64,000 nucleotides of DNA from Onchocerca lupi (Eukaryota; Nematoda; Chromadorea; Rhabditida; Onchocercidae): NCBI GenBank assembly GCA_028564675.1, contig JAOVVO010000144.1, positions 1-64,000 on the forward strand, in the 5' to 3' direction. How positions within the stretch are numbered: position 1 is the stretch's first letter; every line of letters begins with the position of its first letter. The position numbers were made by a program, and so were the translations under genes. A model generated the notes under the pieces. The model did not search any database and was not told where the DNA came from. It was given only the letters and a program-made list of their open reading frames with translations. Of the stretch, positions 1-12,189 are shown one piece after another.

Positions 1-434
1 TATATATATTACTATTATCGAATAAAATTTCTTAGCATTCCAGAAAGAATGAAATTACATGAATTTTTCAGTTAGAAGTAGCATGTTCTTTTAAACAGAA
101 ATGAATAATTACAGAAGCACAGCTTGGATCGGTAACTTTAAGCAAAGAGACAAATTCTAATGTGATTCTCAATCAAATAACTATGGAAGAATGCAATTCC
201 TCTTTCGACTTACTTTTCTTTGCGTAAAAAATTTTCAACTTTGCAAGCATTTCATTCAGTAAAGGAATCTGCTACATTGATAACACTAAATATATTTAAT
301 AATAAGTGAATAAGTGATAATGAAAAATGAAGAATTGATCCCTAATCTTTCTTAATCACTAATGTTTATAGCTACAGAATATTTGATTATAATTGGTATT
401 CATAAAATACTATAAAAAAAAAAAAACCTATTGC

Positions 435-1576
435 TTAAATAGGTACAACCGACTTATAAATTTTCAATAAATGACCAACCAAATTCCACCAGTATTGACC
501 TATACGATACATCACACTACGATGTCTGCTCGCAAAACATGATCTCCGAAATGTCCTTTTTATATTCAGTTGATCCACCAATTCAACAACAGCTTGAAAA
601 ATGCCAACATTTGAAGCGATCGTTGACTCTGACAGGACAATTTCAATGCTGATTTCATAATATTCTCCTGGTGATAATTTTGGATTTTCCTGTAGATGGA
701 AAAATGAAATCATTTCAATTTTTTCTACTACTTTGTTTCATACTCCAGAAATGATAGAAAGCGATAATGATTCCGACATGTTCCTCAATTGTGTAAAGAA
801 AAGACTAACTACTGAGAAATCTATCACAGCAGTCGGAAATGAACAAATGCCAGCAAGTTGTTCACGGCATGTCTCAAAATTGAATTGCAATGGTACCGTA
901 TATTCCACCAATGAAGGAAGAAAAAGCTGTCTGAAAATAAACTGATATAGTAAAATCTATTTAATACTTTGCAGTCCTCACATAAATTCAGATCTATTCT
1001 AATTAAGACTAAGTAACATAATAAATCACAGCAATAACAGGAAAAACATAAAAATGAATCAAACTATAATAAAAAATAGGAAACTGCAATCAAGATAAAA
1101 TAAAAAAAATATTAATAATAATTATCGTAGAAATTTTGCTATATAAACCATAGTAAAGTTTAAAAAAATTTGAAAAAATTCCCTTTGAAAAATCAAAACT
1201 ACAAAACAAAGAAAGCATATGAAGCGTCGAAGAAATTCATAAAAAAATCAAACGTTATAACACGATTTTTTGGTCCAATCTAATATATAAACTCACACAC
1301 AAAAACAATACAAGAAAATGCTACAGTAACAAAGAATAAAGTCCAAAATATATGCATATTTTGGATTTTATTCTTTGTTACTGTAGCATTTTCTCATAAA
1401 TCCAAATATGCATATCCAATACTAAACTAAAAAGATCCAGCAAAAAGTAACCTGAGAAGGAAAGGCGAGATAACAGCTACGGCAAAAGCACCAAACAATT
1501 GGAATATCACGATGACAGCGTGATAAAATGTGCATTTATCACGTATCCATGAACTGATCTTCTTCACCAGAAGCAT
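435..1576 (-). CDS. seip-1: Seipin (lipid-droplet assembly protein), 3' end uncertain
   Basis: Seipin is an ER membrane protein that organises lipid-droplet biogenesis. Three exons are visible: 1452-1576, 813-930 and up to 689. Exon 1 starts at ATG 1576 and encodes a hydrophobic segment (IVIFQLFGAFAVAVISPFLL), the expected N-terminal membrane helix. Exon 2 carries the family block PLQFNFETCREQLAGICSFP. Exon 3 carries LSPGEYYEISIEIVLSES and NVGIFQAVVEL, equivalent to the family's PES...LGMF region, then RSVMYR. Splice phases agree (125 + 118 nt gives 81 codons, then phase 0 into exon 3). Exon 3 stays open to a stop at 435. About 165 residues are visible, whereas seipins are usually near 300 and have a second membrane helix, so exon 3 probably splices onward to the left. 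I could not place the next exon. Family identity is seen directly; the C terminus is unresolved. Confidence 0.8.
1313..1394. repeat. Near-perfect 39-base inverted repeat with 4-base loop
   Basis: The two 39-base arms are complementary except for one position and are separated by only atgc. It lies in seipin intron 1. The arm begins agaaaatgctacagtaac. Confidence 0.9.
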
Positions 1577-3197
1577 TCATCTATTCTGCAATTTCAACTG
1601 GATAATGACGCTTTAATGATCGAAACATGGTGTCAAGTGATAGGATCAGGATATTTGATGATCCTAACGTAATATCAAGATATTCCGATGCGATTCCGAT
1701 GCGGATTCCGATGCACAGATTTCGATGCGTACTCTTGCATGAATTCGAAGACTTATATTATATGAAAATTTACATATTTTCCTGGCATCCTATTCCAGGT
1801 TCCTATTATCTTTCAATGATTCAAAATGGCGAGAATGAGAAACCTTCTCTTTTCTTTGTCTTTTTAGAACGTTATTTGAATGTCTCAAAAAAAATAAAAA
1901 AATCGCATGATTTTTTATTATAAAAAAAATTAGCGCGTAATGAAAATTTGAAATATAAAGGTAATGATAAAAAGAATCGGATTCTGCAAGAAAATCAAGG
2001 ATTCATTACTCTTTCTATTCTATATTCTACAAAAATACTTCAGCCCAAGTTTTTCATTCTAAGATGCCGCCTGTTGATAGCAGTTCCGCATTTTCAATTC
2101 TTTTTTAAGATTCTGATTTAATGAAATATAGAGATAATAAGAAGCTTCTGATCATTCAATATTGGAAGAAGCTTACAATCTTCGTGATTTCATTTACTGA
2201 TTAAAATGAATAATTGAAGCAATTCTTCATTTAATTTTGAAAAATGAATAATTTTTCAACTGAATAACTTGGACTTTTCATTATATTGCAACAAATCATA
2301 AATTATTTCAGTCCTTTTGTCACCTTAGTGATTTTTAAAAAAATTTAGATTAGAATTACTTAACTTCTGTAGTACCAGGTAATAATAATAAAGATACTCT
2401 TTCTATTGTCACTTATATCGCACTTTCACTTGGAATCAGCACTGAGAAGAAAATAAGTGATAATTTACTAGCAGTTATATCAATTAGTACTGCAAATTAA
2501 TATTCAAAGCGCTCTAGTTGACTTATTTTGAGGGCGTAAAAGAACTGAAGCCATCAAAAGAATTGGAAGACAAAGGTGCAGTCTTATCAGTGATCAGTCT
2601 TAGTAAATATTTGGAGAAATACAGTGGAATGGGAGATTCTTGAGATTCAACGGGAGTGAGAGGAATAACGCAACTTCCAAAAGTGAAAACTTTGCGGATA
2701 AAAGCCGTGAATAGAGAAAATCCTTAGAAGTGATAAGATGAAACATATACCGACAGAGAACCCCGCTCATACCGACCTCTCCTCCGGACGACAAACTAGA
2801 TTCTCTGTTCATCCGAGTTGAGGAACACTGTGCAAATTTTGATTTCATAAATCTGATGAAGTGATAATTTGATGTTGTGATAATGATTGAACTTCCGATG
2901 AGAAAAATCTCAGGAGGTACAAGATTCTTTGCATCTTTATGATTATGATATTTATCATTTGTCTCTTTCTGGAAAAATTTGCATATTATGAAAAAGAATA
3001 TCAAGTTCTTGATATAACGTTTAATTAAATATGGCAAATTTCACTACTTAAATAATAAAATCAGTTTCCGACGTCAGTTTGTTATTTGATCATGTCTGCA
3101 TAAGGCGTTTCTTGATATTATAAATCTTAGTTTATCGGTTCAGTCGTTAATAGACTACCACATATTTGAAAGTTCGAAACGGAAAAGCTGGGAGGGA
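1577..3197. other. Intergenic, seipin to kinase (divergent promoters)
   Basis: This is the shared upstream region of two divergently transcribed genes. It holds short micro-repeats of gattccgatgc around 1680-1725 and otherwise AT-rich sequence. A 145-codon minus-strand open frame at 2600-3037 has no recognisable family features and lacks flanking splice logic; I do not call it a gene. Confidence 0.5.
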
Positions 3198-6100
3198 ATG
3201 GTAGAATTTGATGGTGGTCATTCGTTGTCATCCTCCATGTCACAAACTTTTGAGAGTCACAATCGCTTACCGCAAATCGACGATATTGTCAAATCATCGA
3301 ATCGTACCTATCGTTTGATTGCTATTTTAGGTGAGGGTGGGTATGGAAAAGTATTTCATGCTATACAAGATGGCAAGTGAGTCATTGAAAGTCCGAGTCA
3401 AAAATCTTAAATTTTCGTACTTATGAAATTTCTCATTAAAATCAATTATATTTCATAGCATATATCGAAATCCAACATGATGTGCAAACCGAATTTAACC
3501 ATGCGCAACCATTCAACCTAATTTGTATTGATTTGAGTTGGAAATAGTATTTTTGTTAGATTTTAAATGTTCTGAAAATTTTAATCGACAGGATTTCACA
3601 AAATATCGAACTCTAGGCTTAAATTTGGGAATTTCGTTCGAGAAGTGTGTCTTGAACTGCACATATTCTATTCAAGCATATCTTCAACTGCATATATTCT
3701 ATTCATCTATTCATCGCTACTTTTAGAAGTTATGCATTAAAAGCAGAGAAGTATGAAAGTTCGATGCTTCATATTGAAATTGCTGTACTGAAGACAGCCC
3801 TCAGAAAAGGAGCTGAGCATATATGTGAACTGCATGATTACGTTGGTTTTAATTTTTGTTTCAAAGTTCAGATTAAAATACGATATCTCGAATTGATATT
3901 TGATTCCAGGATTTAGTTATTTTTTGCTTTTTTTCATATAAAAGATATGCGTTTTGACTTTAATTTTCTCACTAGAGATGGCAAAAGAAATGATTGAGCA
4001 AGATTAACCGTATATTCAGTTAAAAAAATGGAATTAAAGGGTCGTTCTCTAGAAGTTTGATGCATTAAAAGGATAAATCAAGAAAGAAAAGCTTTATTGT
4101 CCTTTTGTCGTGTACTAATTAAATATTCAGAAGATATTTTGAATAAGGTGATTTTCTATGTATATAAGCCATGCAGCATTATCTAATTTCAGACTTTGAT
4201 ATGAAATATTTTTACGAACTGAGGCGATTTTCATTTCATTTTTTGATAATAATCAACACTTTCATCTTCAGGGTGCAGTGAAACCAGACTTTGTCTTCAT
4301 GGTGGTGACACTTCTGGGTAAAGATTTATACAAATTACGTAACGAGCAACCCGATCGACATTTCTCGATTAGTTCCGCAATCCGTGTTGGTATACATACC
4401 TGTAAAGCCATCGAAGAATTACACAAGTAAAGAATTACATTTTTTCGACTTTCTTTTGTTTTTCTCTTCCTATACAGTGAATTAGGCACGAAAGCCATGT
4501 ATCATTGATCGATGTATAATAGTAAATTTGACCTTTTATGAGCATTTTTTTCCAATCCCAAAAACTTTCATATTGCTCTTCTAGAACTAATCTTCGAAGA
4601 ACTAGTCTATCAAAGTCTATGGCTTTCTTCAATATACTCTAATTCTTTTTTTTATTCCTAAAATGATGTCTTGTTAAGGATATCACTTTAGCTATTGAAT
4701 GAATGAAAATTAAAGTTCCGTTTTTCTAAACCACTGATTGTTGCATTTTGATTATTTAATTTCTTTTGTTTCAGGACTAAATTTATGCGAGTTTTTTGAA
4801 ATTTGTTAAATTTCAAATTTAAAAATCAACTAATTAAATGAGAAGGCTTTTTTATGAATTGAATGTATGCCCACTATCATATCATTTCTTCAGTTGTGGA
4901 TTTCTTTCACGGGATATTAAACCTGGAAATTATGCAGTTGGATTAGAAATAAATAAACAACATAGAAGATTTTTCTTATTTGATTTTGGATTGGCACGAA
5001 GATATCTCGATAAAGTATGATTTGATCATGCTGAATTTTATTTATAAAAAATACATTCTTGAAACGATGCAATAGAATCACTAAATATAACTTTAGTTAA
5101 GAAAGATTTCAATAAATTTTAAGAGATAAAGTCAAACCAAAGCTTTATAATCATAAAAATTATCTTTTTAAACCTATTCTGATCTCTTTGTTTGGTTGTT
5201 TTCTGATTTAATTCCATATTGCCCTTCTATTTCTATTTTCTATGGAGAAATCATTATGCGAGGATTTTCACTTCTAACAAATTGATGTCAACATGGCTAT
5301 TCGCTTGTAGAATGGAAAGCATCAAAAATCGAGAGGTGAGATTGGTTGGCGTGGTACCACACGATATGGCTCACTGAAAGCCCATCAAAAGCAAGATCTA
5401 GGAAGACGAGATGATCTGGAATCTTGGTTTTACTGTTTGGTCGAAATTACTTGTGGCATGTTACCATGGCGACATGTTGTTGGTTAGACTTTTGCTTTCT
5501 TGAGCTTTAGATGGCTGAAGTGTCAGAAATTATATTCTATAAATTTGCCTATTACTAAAATGCGCCTCACGGTTTTTCGAAATTCCAGATTTTGAAATTC
5601 CCCACTCAAACTGAATGATAAGGATTACAGGGATGAAGAAATAAAAGAATTTGTCTAGAGATTTTTACCGATTATAGAGTAAATTTTACAAAAGTGATTT
5701 TTATGGTTTTTTGAATTTCACCTTCTCACAGTGCTTATAAAAAGAAGATTACATGGTGCTGGGATGATCAAGAAAAGGGCGATTAGATCAGGAATTATAA
5801 ATTATACCATTTCCTATGATTTCTATAAGTCAAATTAAAAAGCTTTGGAGAAAAGGGTTTCGCTCTGCCTTTGAGAATTGATTCGTAGAAATATATCAAT
5901 AATGTGAAAAACAAAGAAAAGAAATGGTTTGTGGAGAAAAAAATAAATTTGAACTTATGAGATGAAATAGGATCTTTGGATGTTGTATAATGACTGATTA
6001 ATATTTACATCAATAAATGTTGTGTTTTTAATAAAACTTAGCTATGATTCCTGAGAACTTTAAAATTAATTTTGGTAACGAAGGAAAAAGTGTAGAGGAA

Positions 6101-6801
6101 CTGTGAAAAACAACGAGAAAGAGGTTTGGAAAGAAAGAAGGAGAGAGGAAAAATTGATCGTTTGATTGAAAAGAATTGAAAATTGCGAACTTCAGATCGT
6201 AATATTGCCTATCAAGGTAAAATTAATGTCCGAAACGAAGAACGAAAGGAATTTTTAGCAAATTGTCCAAAACAATATGACTCTATTATGACGCTTATTG
6301 ACCGCTTGGATTTTGCGGATCAGCCGAATTATGATGATATATATAAACTTCTGGATCAGGTTTTTTTTTTTTTTATGTTTTGAATAATTACATTCACAGG
6401 ATGAATTCCTGGCTTAACATCAAAGCATTTCCTGTTGAGGTTAAAATGCGTTTCGAGATGATATTAAAGATATTGCTTTTTGGGTCATCGTTGTGACCTG
6501 TTCCTCACGATATTATGTTTTGGCTGAACTTTGCTGTACTAATTGTAATTTTATGGTATTTAATGGAAATTTTTTAATTGTAATTGATCATCGAATGTAA
6601 TAGTCGTGAAAGAATTATTCTTGTAACCAATTTACACTAGAATTATTTAAATTAATTAAATTCTGAAATTGATATAATTGACATGTCCAGAGAATGCAGG
6701 TGCGGGAAGAATACAGTGTGTTGATGGACGAACAATATGACTGGGAGGAAGAAGAGACTCCAATTCAGCAGCAATTGGGAAATGAGGAAGTGTCAGAATA
6801 A
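3198..6801 (+). CDS. CK1/TTBK-like protein kinase (nematode casein-kinase-1 superfamily)
   Basis: Predicted serine/threonine kinase of 335 residues from seven exons: 3198-3376, 3727-3841, 4272-4426, 4894-5014, 5311-5482, 6196-6359 and 6700-6801. Phases agree throughout. Motifs in order: glycine loop LGEGGYGKVF, ATP-binding lysine in YALKAE, catalytic loop SRDIKPGNYAVG, DFG in FDFGLARRY, the CK1-type activation segment GWRGTTRYGSLKAH in place of APE, and RRDDLESWFYCLVE in subdomain IX. The GTTRY...DDLESWFY pattern is diagnostic of casein kinase 1 and tau-tubulin kinases. HRD is SRD here, but the catalytic aspartate and other key residues remain, so activity is plausible. The tail is acidic (YDWEEEE). 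Nematodes have a large expansion of this group, much of it germline or sperm expressed; that role is inference for this copy. A second-exon donor of GTTGGT is the least certain splice. Confidence 0.88.
3640..3712. repeat. Short tandem duplication in kinase intron 1
   Basis: The phrase gaactgcacatattctattc recurs in slightly diverged form about 30 bases later, giving two imperfect copies within intron 1. Confidence 0.6.
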
Positions 6802-6832
6802 AATGAAAAAAAAAGTCTTCCAAAGAAAATCA

Positions 6833-6838
6833 AATAAA
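6833..6838 (+). terminator. Polyadenylation signal of the kinase gene
   Basis: AATAAA lies 32 bases after the stop codon, a usual spacing for a compact nematode 3' UTR. Another AATAAA overlaps the stop codon itself. Confidence 0.5.
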
Positions 6839-9185
6839 GCAATTGAATTTTCATATCCGAAATTTGAACATTTTTTGTAAATAATTAATGCGAATAAGAA
6901 CGTGCTTTTGTTGATTTAAAGCTAAATGGTATTTCTTCGGCCTTCTTATAACATTTCTCAGACTTGAGTTTGCTTTTTCTTCAGCAATTTGAATTTGGTA
7001 ACGTACTACTGAATGTAGATGACACTTTGCTTATTAAACACAATTGATGCAATGCCCATCCCAAGTATGACATTGAACTTTCGAAATAAGGAGATCGCTA
7101 TCCCGTCGCAATTATGTTTTGTGAAGCAATCGCAGTCAATTCTATGCATCTCGAAACGGAAGTCTTCCATGTTTTTTCTCTATGTATACTTGTGATTGTA
7201 CTGTAAGCTGATATGACAAATCAGCCAGTACTGATTCTCTGTCGGAAAAACCGAAATATTTTTTGGAATGTAAATATGACGAAATAGTCAAAGATCTTCG
7301 TATTATAGAAATATGTTGATTTAACTTTTATGCCATAGTTAACATATTATAAATTATCTTATATTATAGTGGCAAGGAATAAGTAAACTCCTTTTGCGTT
7401 ATGTTAACGTGTTGTGAATTATGCTAAAGATGACAAGTAGAAAACAAGATTCTTTGCTCTAAATTTATTATGCTGTAAATCATCTTTCTTCGTGCAAAAA
7501 GTTATCATGTCGTAAACTGTGCTAGGGCTTGCATATAGTAAATAACTTTACTATAAAAAGAGTTATCATCTGCTAAAGCTAAAGGGATTCAATCCTTTGA
7601 TCTGATCAGTATTTGACGTAAGGCGCTTTTCAAATTTCACCAAACTCCATCAATTCAAAATGCTAATAACTGGCAGATGATTTTCCTACTATCAAAAAGA
7701 AGTCAAAATTATCGATATTTATCAATTTATTGCACTGCATAGTTGCTACTTTATTACACAACAAATTCATCTGCACCAAGTTTCAATCCCAACAAAAAAT
7801 TTTTTACAAAATTATGACACATTCTTCTTGCTCTACAGTGTCTCTTGCCAACCAATCGATTTATCAAAAAATGAATTTATTGTGCATTTCATTCGGACAA
7901 AAATCTCTAAAAAACCTGATAAATTAGCCAAATTCTGTAGACGAAAATCTTCCAATGTTTTCATTAGCTTTTGTTTTCTCAACAGTACCGAATTTTATAA
8001 GATTTCTGTGAAAACGACCTCAGAAGTAAGCAAATCAATTGACATTACCGCTCAATTTCAAGCATTTACATGATCGCATAAGACAGATGAATCTTACAGG
8101 GTAATGCTTGCAATGAAAGCTTGTGTAATTTACAGAAATGTCAATCGTTCATGTCTTATTCTTAATCGTTGTAGTGACCCTGATTAAGAAATATGAAAAA
8201 TAAATTAGGCTTAGTCTTAGCAGAAAATTGATTTTTGATCCGACTGATTAATTAACTTTTAAGATCAGACAACCATATTGGAAATGCTTAGGGAAATATT
8301 GCGATTTAAAATAGATAGCGAACATATGTTCAATTTTAAGCGAAAAATATCTTTTACATCTTCTAACAAACTTATTGGATAAAATTGCAAATTAAAAAAG
8401 CATACCAAAGTTTACGGCTGAATTTATAGCATAGTAAAATGAGACTATCTGGCCAATTATGCTCAGAGTGAAATGCGAAGATATCGCTATAATTTCATCT
8501 ATAATTTCTACTGAATAGTCATTTTTGTTCGTATTGCATATTTCAACTCTTATGGGTGCTTATAATTTGCATGAAAAATTGGTCAGAAAGTATGAACAAT
8601 AGCATACATTCTCATTATGTACTCCTAAAATGATACGAGGATTTTCAGAAAATTCTCATGCTGATATATCACTAATCTTAGTTCAAAGTTCACTTATCAG
8701 ATAGATGTTATCTTTCGGAAATATGCCTATCAGCAGGACCATGGAATAGTATGCTTTTGGTTTGGATTAAGATTTGTAAGCAGGTCAATGAGTCTAAAAT
8801 TGTGACTTTTTACTCAAAGTTTTTTGCTTCCAGAATTTCCTCCATAAATTCCTCAGAATTACAGAATCCTTGCTTAACGTACGCAATAATCGTTAATGGA
8901 GTGTAACTGGAAAATTTTTAATGCAAGATGTATGTGTGCTAGATGACACTTTTTCTATTCGATTACTAGTATTACTTATAGTTCCAGTTCATTACAAATA
9001 ATACTCGAAAATACGAAATTGACCTATAAATCGAATGATTAAGATATTTTTAAGTGGATAATAGGTAATGGGATTTTATCTGCATAAGTTTTGCAAGTAA
9101 AGTGAGTGAAGTCAATGAAAAAAGGTAAATATAGCAGAAAAGTAAACTTTCACCATGGATTTTCATTGCTATCTAGACCAGATAA
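6839..9185. other. Intergenic with degenerate AT-rich repeats
   Basis: No gene is recognisable. Between about 7330 and 7600 a diverged motif of the form gttaycatgytgtaaat recurs roughly five times at irregular 35-65 base spacing. The stretch 7826-7912 resembles 13231-13318 (listed separately). Confidence 0.5.
7826..7912 (+). repeat. Dispersed repeat, copy A (upstream of P450 pseudogene)
   Basis: This segment resembles 13231-13318 in the same orientation, with shared runs such as cgatttatcaa, aaatgaa, atttcattc and caaaaatctc. The match is roughly three quarters identical by eye. The copies lie about 5.4 kb apart, one on each side of the P450 pseudogene. Confidence 0.6.
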
Positions 9186-9460
9186 ATGCCCATAGTGATG
9201 GAAAACAATAATCGCAATCAAGAATTTACAAAATTCGTAGATCGGGCGAAACACAGTTCACAGCGAGGTGAATGTTGGCGACAGCATTTCATTTCAATGA
9301 GCAGACAAAGATTTGTCGTTTTTTTAAAGGAAATTAATGATAAGAAAGCCGTAAAAATCATGAAGCCCAAATAAAGTAATGTTTTCTTTTTTTTTTTCCA
9401 AGAAGTAATGTTGAAGAAGTTTACCAACGATAACGAGATCTATGCTTATTCGTCATTCCA

Positions 9461-9533
9461 TAAGTTTTGAATTGAATAAAAAAGGTTTCGATATTCCAAA
9501 ATTCTAATTTAAATTTGCCTTCCAGAGTGAAAT
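9461..9533 (+). repeat. Direct repeat inside P450 pseudogene, copy 1
   Basis: About 73 bases, matching 9755-9826 with shared phrases ttgaattga, ttctaatttaaattt and cttccagag. The copies flank the pseudo-exon at about 9600-9722, which suggests an intron segment was duplicated around it. Confidence 0.75.
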
Positions 9534-9754
9534 TATTATCACTAGAAAATTTTATATTTATTAATGAAGCAAAAAATTTTTTCTAAACCGTTCTATAATA
9601 TGCCGGAAAAATTAGACAAGCATTGTGATACGAATGAAACCTTCAATTTACTACGTCATTTACGTCGCTACGGGTTGGATGTTATTGCCGGTGCGTTTTC
9701 CAAAGCAAAATTTTGCCAGGATGTAAGTCAATGTTGAAGTTTATTCAACTTATC

Positions 9755-9826
9755 CAAGTCTTGAATTGAAAAAAAAAAGTTTCGTTATTTCCAAATTCTA
9801 ATTTAAATTTATCTTCCAGAGAAATC
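9755..9826 (+). repeat. Direct repeat inside P450 pseudogene, copy 2
   Basis: Second copy of the 9461-9533 segment, same orientation, with scattered substitutions. Both copies end in an acceptor-like ttccag. Confidence 0.75.
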
Positions 9827-12189
9827 ACCAGTCTATTCTCTTATCCAACTAGGTGATAAGATCAGGTGATATTAGTGAGTGATATGCAATACTGTCTATT
9901 CAGTTTACTCAAATCTTACGAAAAAACATCTCATTTTAATGCTACAGGCCAATAATGCGCTTTTTGAATTGAGAATTCAAGAAAAAACCGAATATTCTGC
10001 TGCTTCGTGCTACATGCCAAAATCCCTCTTTGTTTAGCTTCAAATGATTCTGAAGAAGAACCGTTTCAGAGACCGCCATGGTATCGAATCGATGCACAGA
10101 ATCGTAACAATGAAGCATTAGAGAAGAATGATTTTCAATTTAATGTGAGCAAGAATCCGATATCCGTAATACTGATTCTCATCCATTTGTTCACTTTTCG
10201 GTTTTGATCAAAAATTCGATCATTATTGCAATATTTGCAAGAAATTAACAATTAAAGCATCCTATCTAATTTTATTAAGCGCATCACAGATTGGAAATTA
10301 TATTAAATTCAAAAGTTTGATATTCTCTTCGGAGCAGTCAGCAATATTGAATTTTCCAGAATAATAGGCAGACTTAGTGTAAACTTTTTATTCCGTACTA
10401 CTATAATTTATCCTTTTTGATACTTAAATTGTTTTTGCTGAAAAAATTGCGGGAAATTTCTCAGAGTTGTTATTATCAAAATTCGCTGTTGTTATTCAAT
10501 CAATGGGCTCATCATACTGACAACTTGACTTTCCAATAATTCAAATCAGTGTATTATAAAAAATTTTATTCCATTATGAATTAAATTATTTGGCGTTTGA
10601 ATTTGTTTCGCTAGATAATAGCAGCGAAAAAGAAAAAATGGGAAGCATTCAATTATCAGCCGGCGGCAGGAAACAGTTAACTTTCATGGATTTACTCTTC
10701 AGTGTTCGTAATCAATAAAACTTGATCTGTGGGCAAGTGGATATGTTTATGATCGCTGTATCGATTTTCAGAACATTTCGAAATAATCAAACTCTTTGAT
10801 CAAAGCAATTCTCGCTTCTAATCAACAATTTAATACGAAGGAATTGCCGCAGCAATTAAGCGAAAGTGATATACTCGTATCACTGCACTTAGCATTCATA
10901 TCTGATTAATTATAGACAATAAGTCTGATAGGTTCGATTTGAGTTTGAATTTTGCTACTCGATTTGATTGTATGATTTGGAATCTGATCTAAATTTTGCC
11001 GGACAGGAAGTGATTTAGGATCAGTACAAAGTGGTTCAAATTTATCTGTATTGGGACATCGACAACATTTTTAGGAAAAAATTTACCAGGAAATCGAACA
11101 AAATTTGCAAATTTTAACTGTGAGAAACTTCTCTTTGTGTAGATTAAAACCAGATTGACTCCAAAAAGCATCAAATTAATTGCAAAGCGTGACATTTCTA
11201 TGGATGATATCAATGGGTTCAAATATTTTTATCAATGCATATGCAAAACAGGTCATATTTCGCCAAATGTCAGAGACATAGGAAGAAAAATCGATGTTAA
11301 ACTCATTATCTGTGCGTTTCCAATCAATATTCTTAATTAAAAATTATCCATCTAATTGTCTAATCAACAATTTGCTTGATGTTATAGCAATTATTATTGT
11401 CTTCAGGTGATTATTATACGATACCGATAGGTATTGCTTGTTTTTATCTCCATTTGTCACTGCGAGAAGGAAAGTAAATTTTTAAATGTGAGTACTGTAC
11501 AGAATCACTCACAATTTTCAATTGGTATGAGATGTTTCTATATTACTGCATTCATTTTTAAATACTGTATGACTTATTAATGAGGGGATGAATGGTACTT
11601 GAACACTGCTTCCTACTTCCAAGACCAGTTTGCCTATTTAATTAATTTCTGTATTACAGTATCAGCATTATGATAATCCAGAAGAATATGATCATGAGCA
11701 TTTTGCTCCTCATACGGTGAAAAATCGTGATCCATTCGCATTTGTATCACTTTTCGCAGGCATTCGAAAACTGTTGAAATCTACCCACTGTATGCGATAT
11801 TTGCATCAAGTTAAATGACTGTCATTTGTTGATTGATAAAAGCGAAACAGCTTTTATCAGTTCCGCCTCTTAATTATTACTATTGTTTCGTACTTCTATA
11901 GTTAATACTTTTTCAAATCTATGAATTGTTCGCCGATATGTCGTAAAATCATTTTTAATGCAAACAGTAAATTTGCTATTTTGGAACCAGCAATAACTTT
12001 GGCTCATATTTTAAGACGTTGTCAAGTCATTTTAATGTCACCAGAAGTACAGAATCGACTAATGCCGGAATTTATCCTGAAACCTAACAAAGGTTCTCCG
12101 ATTCGACTGAAAAAAGCGGTAATTACTGTTCATTCATATCAGCTTATAAAAATTACTGTAATTCTTGAAATTGATTGATAAAGCATCGA

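Larger units (their letters stand above)
9186..12180 (+). pseudogene. Decayed CYP4-type cytochrome P450 pseudogene
   Basis: Fragments of one P450 lie in the right order. 9240-9371 has RGECWRQH (CYP4 GEKWR..R). 9600-9722 has KHCDTNETFNLL then GLDVIAGAF, ending in a good GTAAG donor. 9949-10144 changes frame near 10010-10036. 10665-10706 encodes GRKQLTFMDLLFSV (CYP4 KR.AFLDLL). 11155-11326 holds the helix-K region, KRDISMDDINGFKYFYQCI. 11660-11818 has NRDPFAFVSLFAGIRK then a stop. 11957-12115 has FAILEPAITLAHILRR and a C-terminal RLKK. It is broken: no helix I is visible, the ExxR motif reads KTGH, and the heme loop FSAGPRNCIG has become FAGIRK without the cysteine, followed by a stop. Residual splice sites show it descends from an intron-containing gene, not a processed copy. 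The family call is firm; subfamily assignment is inference. Confidence 0.87.

Noticed and set aside
2600..3037. 145-codon minus-strand open frame, the second longest in the window
   Set aside because: No family motif, odd Phe/Lys runs and no splice context; it lies in a divergent promoter region.
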